A program made the position numbers and the translations under genes. A model generated the notes under the pieces. That model was not told where the DNA came from, searched no databases, and worked only from the letters and a program-made list of their open reading frames with translations. From Setophaga petechia (taxonomy: Eukaryota; Chordata; Aves; Passeriformes; Parulidae): DNA of 64,000 bases. Location of the stretch: NCBI GenBank assembly GCA_024362935.1, contig JANCRA010000005.1:19356235-19420234 (forward strand), given 5' to 3'. This document shows positions 57,301 to 64,000 of this stretch, one piece after another (position 1 is the first letter of the stretch; each line of letters starts with the position of its first letter).

Positions 57301-59826
57301 ACTGCAGCCACAGCCTTAAAGAGTATATGCTCTGTGTTCACTTTGTGCATTTGCATTAAAATACGTTTCTGGAGATTCTGCATGCCTGTCTTTGAAATAT
57401 GTATCAATGTAGTTTAGTCTTGCTGCCTTTAGATGGTGTGAAACAAAATGCCAGCAATGTGGATTTATGTACTTTGTTTGCTTCAGTTGGACACTGAATG
57501 AAGATCAGTGCAGGTAATTGTAGGTTGATGCAAGGAAGCTCATTCTAAGGCAAGGTAAAGGAGAAATTAAAACTCTGGAAGAACTGGTGATGGCAGGGAA
57601 GCAAGTGAAGGAATAGGACACAATGTATCTTTTTCCTACTAAATATGTCTTTGCTTACTATTCTGTAGTGTACCGGGACTGAAACAAATCAGTAGTTCAG
57701 CACAGTTCTAAAGAAGTTGTTTTTTCCCTCCTATAAAATGAGGAAATACTGGTGTATTGCTGCTTGCTGTCACCTTCTTTGGGCTGCAGACATGGTGTTA
57801 CTCAGTTGATGTGCATCTGTGAGTGCTTTTTGGCCTCTTCAGTCACAATGCTCTGGTATGTGTTAAAAAGTGCTATTAGCAGATCCCTGCTGGCACGGGT
57901 GATTTTGGAAATAAAATTCTCCAAGATGTGTTTTTTAAACACATCAACAAATATCAGTGATAATCCCTGGTGGAAGGATGCTTGTGAACAGTTTGGGATA
58001 GTTATCTTTTCCCATTGGCACAGATCATTTTGGAGAAGAGCTACTGGCAGCCTGGCCTTGAGCTGGCCAGCTTTATCCTGCAAATATTTAAATAAAATAA
58101 TGAACCTGATGGAGGTGTGCAGTAATGTGAACCCTGAGGGACACAGTTGGTGAAATGTTGGTAGTGGATGCAGCTGCTCTGACAAGACTGAGTACTTTTA
58201 ATGTATTCACCAACAAATACCAGTATGCTCTAAGCTGAACTGTAATTCTACTTTCAGACATGAAAGAAACAAGCCCTTAGTTTAAATGTGCTCAAGTGAT
58301 GTTCTAGGTGCTTGGTTGGCTTTGGGGTTTTTTTGGTTATAGGTTCTACTTTGACTTAAGTAAGAGCCTCTTCAAAAAGAAGGTGGTTGAGAATGATGAA
58401 TAACTTGAAAATTTCAGAGTAGTACTTGGGCTGATATTTCGTTAGAGTTTTGGAAGGAAGAAGTGAGCTGACTTACCAAGATTGTCCTGAGTAGCACATT
58501 TTTGGAATGTAGGTATAGTAAGCATCTTTTGGGTTGACATCAAATTCATATTCCTTTCACTAGTGAAATTCCATCAAGTTTGCAATTAAAAAATGCAGAG
58601 TATTGAGAGTTAAGAATATCCATGTTCTAACTGAAAAGACATTTTGAGAGAGAAATAGCACAAATAATTTAAGCCCTGTTGTTATCAGACATGTAGTGCT
58701 ACTGAGCTTATGATTTTTCTGACTTCATTGTTGATATTTTCTGACTTTATTCTTGGCATATTGTTGGTGGTTTTCTTTGTTGATTTTGTATTTAACATTC
58801 AGACCCCCTGTACTTGCTTTTAATACGGACAGGTTTTAAATGATCAGTATGTAGAAGATTGTGTTTGGTGTTACTACATGAATAGAAATTATTACTTTTA
58901 AGGACCATTTATAACTTGGTACTTTGCCCTGTAACACATCAGGAAAAGATCTGGCTAAAATAACAGTGCAAAGTATAATTAAGCATATTGGAGAAGAAAC
59001 ACTGACTTGACTTGTGAGGTAGGCAGGATAAATGTTACTGATATCTTAGCCTGGTTTTCTGGCACCATGAGCTTGAGAGCAAGATATATTTGCTTGGCCT
59101 GGTGTCAGTTCAGGGGGTTCATACTGACCCATTGCTTTACCTGTCATTTAGAATCTAGTGCAGCTGGTGTTTAGGGGATATTGGAGGATTTAGAGAAAGT
59201 GCAGGGTACACTGGAGGTGGTGGTTAGAATGTTTACCAACTTTGTTTGTTCCACTGCTCATGAAACAATGCAACATCAAATTGAGAAAACTTGGTAGGGG
59301 TAGGGAGCTGGGTAGAATTCTTTACTTCTGATTTCTCTCTCCCATCATCTACAAAACAGAGTTAAAAATTGACTGACATAGGTATATTTATTTTATAACA
59401 TAGCTTTAATCATTATCAGTGTTTGAAATAAAAATTATTTTATGTGTCAGGTATTAATTATTTCATGTGTCATGTATTACGATAGTTGTTATTTATTTTG
59501 GCTAAAATATTATATATAAATGTTGAGGCATACTTCTACATTTCTCAAGCAAACTGCTTGTAAAGCAGGACATTCCTTCTCACTTAAGCATTAGAATTAA
59601 ATGCTTAAAGTTTGAGTACAAGCAGCCAATCAGTTGTGGTGCTGGTGTTCCTTAGATGTCTCAGTTCAGTTAAAACTGGCAGTTCCAGCACCCAACAATG
59701 TTTAGGACAGCATTTATTGTGAAAGGTTTATTTGAAAAAAGTATCCCCATGCAGCTGTGTGGTCTGCTGTGCCCCTGATGGTGAGTGCTGTGCTTTGGGG
59801 GGGTCTCAGTACTGAGAGCAGCCTGT

Positions 59827-60057
59827 CCATCCCAATCCCATCCCAATCCCATCCCAGTCTCATCCCAATCCCATCCCATCGCAATCCCATCGCAATCCCA
59901 TCGCAATCCCATCGCAATCCCATCGCAATCCCATCGCAATCCCATCGCAATCCCATCCCAATCCCATCCCATCCCCATCCCATCCCCATCCCAATCCCAT
60001 CCCATCCCCATCCCATCCCCATCCCATCCCATCCCCTCCCCTCCCCTCCCCTCCCCG
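59827..60057 (+). repeat. Minisatellite of 11-bp CCCATCGCAAT / CCCATCCCAAT units grading into CCCATCC and CCCCT repeats
   Basis: About 230 bp of pyrimidine-rich tandem repeat. The centre (about 59872-59950) is seven or so near-perfect CCCATCGCAAT units. The left side has CCCATCCCAAT and the right side CCCATCCCCAT and CCCCT units. The minus strand has many runs of three to four G separated by AT, a G-quadruplex-compatible pattern. ORFs across it on both strands are repeat artefacts. Confidence 0.95.
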
Positions 60058-60900
60058 GCCACCCCCTGGCTGCCGTGCCCTGGCAGGCTCCTGCTGACCC
60101 GCAGCATCCGAGGTTTCAGCTGTGGCCATCTTCTCTGCTTGTTTCCCTGCTGGCCACAAAGTTGGTTGTACTAATAGGAGAGAAATGCTCATTCAATTCA
60201 AGCAGGCTGAGATAAGCCTGCTGCTTTGGAGCAGTGTCTGGCTTGTGTGTATGAATGTATCTGTTTCACGCCTAGAGAATATCTAGTGAGATTCTGCATT
60301 TTTTAAAAATCTTCTCATGCTAAAATCACATGAATAATGAACTACTGAGTGGTGTTTGATTTAAACCCGTCCTGCATGTTCCTGTGATTTTTGCTGTGTA
60401 ATCTTAGCAAAAAGTTAGGAGTGACAGCACAAGTAGGAAGAATATAGGCTGGCATGATGACACTGCTGTCTTGGTTTTTTTACAGCCTCTTGTTCATATG
60501 CTGAGAGTGACAGATGGTAACAATTGAATTTTTCAAGCACATTCTGTGGTACAGCTATGAGTGAAGCTTTAGGAGAGGTGTGTGCGGTGTATCAGCTAGA
60601 TTTGAGCTATATTTTCTGGCAATAAAAAATAATTAGGACTGAAAATGTATGGATTATATTCCAAATTCTGGAAGGTACTCCTGTCTTACAGATACTTTTG
60701 CTGTCACTGTTTGGTTTTTTTTTTTCCCCAGTCTGAAGTAACTCAGAGAGGATAGGGATTTAGAAAAGGAAAAGAATATGATTGTACATAATGTTGGAAT
60801 GTTGGAGATGCAAATGGAATTTTAAGACATAGCTTGTTACACAAAAATAAAAGGATTTATATAGTCTAAGGCAAAAGTTGCATTAAAATTCTCTTTAAGG

Positions 60901-61036
60901 AATCATAGAATCATTGAGGCTGGAAAAACACCTTAAGATCATCGAGTCCAATAGTAAATCTAACAGTTCCAAACCATGTCCTTAAGCAGCACTATGCATC
61001 TATACACCTTTTAAATGATACCAGTGATGGTGTCCC
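60901..61036 (-). mobile_element. CR1 LINE 3' fragment, antisense orientation
   Basis: The sequence starts with the AATCATAGAATCAT terminal motif and continues with AAGATCATCGAGTCCAA and AAACCATGTCCTTAAGCA, the well-known reverse complement of the avian CR1 3' end. It is truncated at about 135 bp and has point changes. It supports a sauropsid, most likely avian, source. Confidence 0.88.
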
Positions 61037-61565
61037 AAGAAATAAACAATGACAGAAAAGGAAAAGAGACAATGAAAAGCCAAAATAATTTCACTTAGCA
61101 GCAGTTGTGGAAAAAAATACACCCTTGTACTTTTTTGTCAAGAATGGTTTGAATCCTAATTGGAGCAATGCCTGGTAACTGCCATGACAGGAATCCAGGA
61201 AATACTGAATTTTGAAATTTGAAAATTGAATGCTAAAGTCTTGCCCATATCTCACAGTATCTTTTCCTTTTGTATTTCCCCACCTGAAGTATGGCACTCA
61301 AGTTTAAATTTAATGTCATTGCAGAAAATATTAAGAAAATCACTCATTTGGGTCTACAACACACGAAAATGACCTAAAGTACTTGGCATTTTTTGAACTT
61401 CAAAATGCTAATGTTTGCTGTCTGGGGTTTTTTGTTTGTTTTCTGCAGTTTTTATTGACTTTTGTATTGCCTTACACCTGTATTGACTTACACATGATTT
61501 CAGTGTGCAGAAGGAAAAAACTAAATTTTATTTTCATTGCTTACAGTAATTAGACTTCTGAAGCC

Positions 61566-64000
61566 ATGGGAGTAAAGGTCCAGAGACCACGTTGCTTTTT
61601 TGACATAGCCATCAACAATGTACCCGGTAAGAAAATGAAAGTATCAATTCAGTAGCATGATACTCATATGAGATATGTATAGGAATAATACAAATAGCAT
61701 TTAACTTCACAGTAAATATGGTGTTGTTTTTTTTTTTCTAGCTGGAAGAGTGGTCTTTGAATTGTTTTCAGATGTGTGTCCAAAGACATGTGAGAATTTT
61801 CGCTGCCTTTGCACAGGTTTGTAGATTAATCTGTAATTTTTAATGTAATACCATGTTAATTAGTTTGATATCTGTTATTATTTGTGACATTTTCTTAAAT
61901 GTGGAAGTAAGTTCAGAATTGTTTCTTGACACCTCCAAGTATTTAGCTGATGGTGCACATATGAGCCTACAAATATGATGTAAAGCAAAGCAGTTATAGC
62001 TTTGGCTTAGTGTGTTGCAGGGAGTATATACTAACCAACTTTAAATACAGGCACAGTAAGCTGATTTTCTGTTACTAGCACAGATATTACTGTTCACATT
62101 ATATAACATCATCCAGTCTTGAAAGGTAGCCAAATAGAGGTCAACCATGCAGACTTACATTTCAGTCTTATGATACTTTGTGGAATTTGAGAGGTGATGC
62201 TTTTATTCATCAGTTGTTTTTTCTGTTATGTTAATTTCTTGATGGACACTGGTGATTTCTACTCCTATTGAAGGTGTATTTCTTGAGGAAAATACTCAGG
62301 CGATTCTCCCTCGAAACATTTACAAAGAGAGTTACTTTCCTGTGGGCTGCCTACTTTTGTAGCAAATGCTGACAGCTTAGCAAAACTTGAGTTTATTGTT
62401 GCAAGGAAAACTTTGTGAATACACAAATAGCATATATACTTTCTGTCTTCAGCTTTTTCTGATTCCTTTCCTTCCAGCTTGCTTATTTTTCAGGTCAAGA
62501 GTCTGTAGCTGTTAATAGTGAATCCCTCAGCAGTACTAATATGATCTGAATCAGGTGTGGGTACATGATTACGTTCATTTTAAGTTAACTAGATCATGCA
62601 GCACACCATGCAGGATGTCTGCAGGAATGTAGGCATTATCTGATCTGATAATAGGTTTAATGGCAAAATCAAATAATCGAAATTTGTTAACAAATTTGAA
62701 CTTTAATGATTTTTAATGGCTATGATTATGTTAACACGTGACTGTGGCATTCTTGATCTGCTGTCAATCTCCCAAAAGTCAGATTATTGAATAAAGGTGT
62801 TACTCCCCGCTGCTGTCTTATATTTGTGATTTAAAGTCTTCAGCAGCATTTCAGGTCAGCAACACTTAGAACTAAGTTCATTCTTTGTTGCTGACATCCA
62901 TAATCAAATTCAGATCCTGAACTATTGTGCTGCCTTAACACATATAAGAATAGAATAGAAAAAGATGCAGAAGGTTTGATATTGATCATCAGCAAATTAT
63001 TCAAGCTTTTAATTTTTGTTTTCCTTACTCATCTTTTTTTCTGGAAGTTCTGAAAAGTGTGTGCTGCCTTGGTAAAACAGGGATCCACAGCTCCTGGCAT
63101 ACACCTAGTTAGTGGAACATACACAACATCACATTCATCAGAGTTCCTGTCAAAAGTGGATTTTTTTTTCTAGCTATTCAAATCCATATGGCAAAACCAG
63201 TCTGTAAGTTCAGAGGAACTGCCCTTGACAAAAGCTTCCAGTTTAATTGCCCAGAATAAGATGATAGGAAGATGCTGTCTAACAGTTTGCCAGCATGAAC
63301 AGGAAGCAGTCTTCCCTCAGAAGTCCCACTGATTACCTTGCTGTTACCTTCAGAGGACCCAGCATGAGCCATTCATCTGGCTAACTCAGCAGAAATCCTC
63401 TCTCTTTGGGCAGGGAGAGGCCATTGTGTTGTAGCTGAAGCAGAGTTTGCTTAAACAGCAGAGCTGATGCAGGGCAGGAAGATGGCAGTTGTCATCATGA
63501 GCGAGGGGGGAATGAGAGTCCTCCCCCTTCCCCCTGCCTCTATGGCTTTCTTACAAGTTTTTATGGTACCTTAAAAAAAAACCTTAGCCTTGCTGTTTTT
63601 TAAGTACAGATCTGATTGTTTCTTGCATGTTTCTGAGCAGTACTAGTTGCCATAAATATAAACTGGATGTTTAGCTTCAGTCAGTTTGGATGGCAGTGAC
63701 CAGGGTTGTATAGTAATGTCAGTAAGGTGTTCTTCTAGAATAACTGTAGAGACAGAAAATAATTCCTGCACTGCTTTCTTAAATGCCACTTTCTTACAGG
63801 TAAGTCTGCATCACAGGCCAGTTTTTCAGAGCACAGAAGATGATTTTGACTGAGTGCTTTACATAGAACTTTTTTTGTAATGAAGGTGCAGAGAGTAATT
63901 TTTGGTTTTGTTCATTTTCTTTAGGTGAAAAGGGTACAGGAAAGTCCACCCAAAAGCCATTGCATTACAAAAGTTGTCTGTTTCACAGGGTAGTGAAAGA
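61566..64000 (+). CDS. PPIG: Peptidyl-prolyl isomerase G (SR-cyclophilin), 5' part; continues beyond window
   Basis: Nuclear cyclophilin with an N-terminal prolyl isomerase domain and, further downstream in known orthologues, a long RS-rich tail that binds splicing factors and the RNA polymerase II CTD. Coding exons here: 61566-61626 (exon starts 61547 with UTR), 61742-61816, and 63925 to past 64000. The start ATG has a strong context (GAAGCCATGG). The translation [20 protein letters not shown], then [20 protein letters not shown], then the [17 protein letters not shown] segment matches the start of the cyclophilin fold nearly residue for residue with mammalian PPIG. Only about 70 residues are visible, so the isomerase active site beyond FHRVVKD and the RS tail cannot be checked. 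Confidence 0.96.

Larger units (their letters stand above)
53857..61546 (+). other. PPIG: PPIG intron 1
   Basis: A 7.7-kb intron from donor GTGAGT to acceptor TTGCTTACAG. It contains the rest of the CpG island, a minisatellite (59827-60057) and a CR1 fragment (60901-61036). Opposed ORFs at 57752-58185 are unrecognised. The remainder is ordinary AT-rich intron. Confidence 0.7.

Noticed and set aside
59670..60215. Five ORFs of 102-152 codons through the minisatellite
   Set aside because: They are translations of tandem repeats with a unit length that keeps frames open; no gene context.

Overview
The window is a piece of a vertebrate, almost certainly avian, chromosome. Genes are split by AT-rich introns with GT-AG junctions, promoters lie in short CpG islands, and the interspersed repeats are of bird type: a CR1 LINE 3' fragment and copies of an LTR family common in neoavian and passerine genomes. 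There are no bacterial features. Five protein-coding genes were assembled exon by exon from splice sites, reading-frame phase and recalled vertebrate orthologues. Every exon chain closes in frame.

Layout. (1) 38-12777 (+): the 3' half of a collagen XXVIII-type gene. It has triple-helix exons, a von Willebrand A domain, a Ser/Thr/Pro-rich linker and a C-terminal Kunitz domain; its 5' part lies outside the window. (2) 14681-24008 (+): BBS5, complete, 12 coding exons, 342 aa, with a CpG-island promoter. (3) 26139-32852 (+): KLHL41, complete, 6 coding exons, 606 aa. (4) 35842-49188 (-): FASTKD1, complete, 14 coding exons, 832 aa, with a non-coding first exon near 51.7 kb. It converges tail-to-tail with KLHL41. 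(5) 53.8-64.0 kb (+): PPIG, with a non-coding first exon in a CpG island, a 7.7 kb first intron and the first three coding exons before the window ends. The order BBS5-KLHL41-FASTKD1-PPIG matches human 2q31.1 as I recall it. The collagen gene has no counterpart at that human position, and human COL28A1 lies on chromosome 7, so the copy here is probably a second COL28 paralogue.

The genes are neighbours by conserved synteny, not a shared pathway: extracellular matrix (collagen), primary-cilium BBSome (BBS5), sarcomere and ubiquitin-ligase biology (KLHL41), mitochondrial RNA metabolism (FASTKD1) and nuclear splicing-linked proline isomerisation (PPIG). FASTKD1 and PPIG are head-to-head with separate CpG islands about 2 kb apart.

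The most striking observations are: six consecutive 69-bp collagen exons that each carry a Gly-X-Gly imperfection at exactly the same place in a 23-residue module; two alternative-splicing possibilities in the collagen 3' region, one of which would remove the Kunitz domain; a GC-AG intron in FASTKD1; and an 11-bp-unit minisatellite with a G-quadruplex-prone strand in PPIG intron 1. I found no clearly new multi-gene system.
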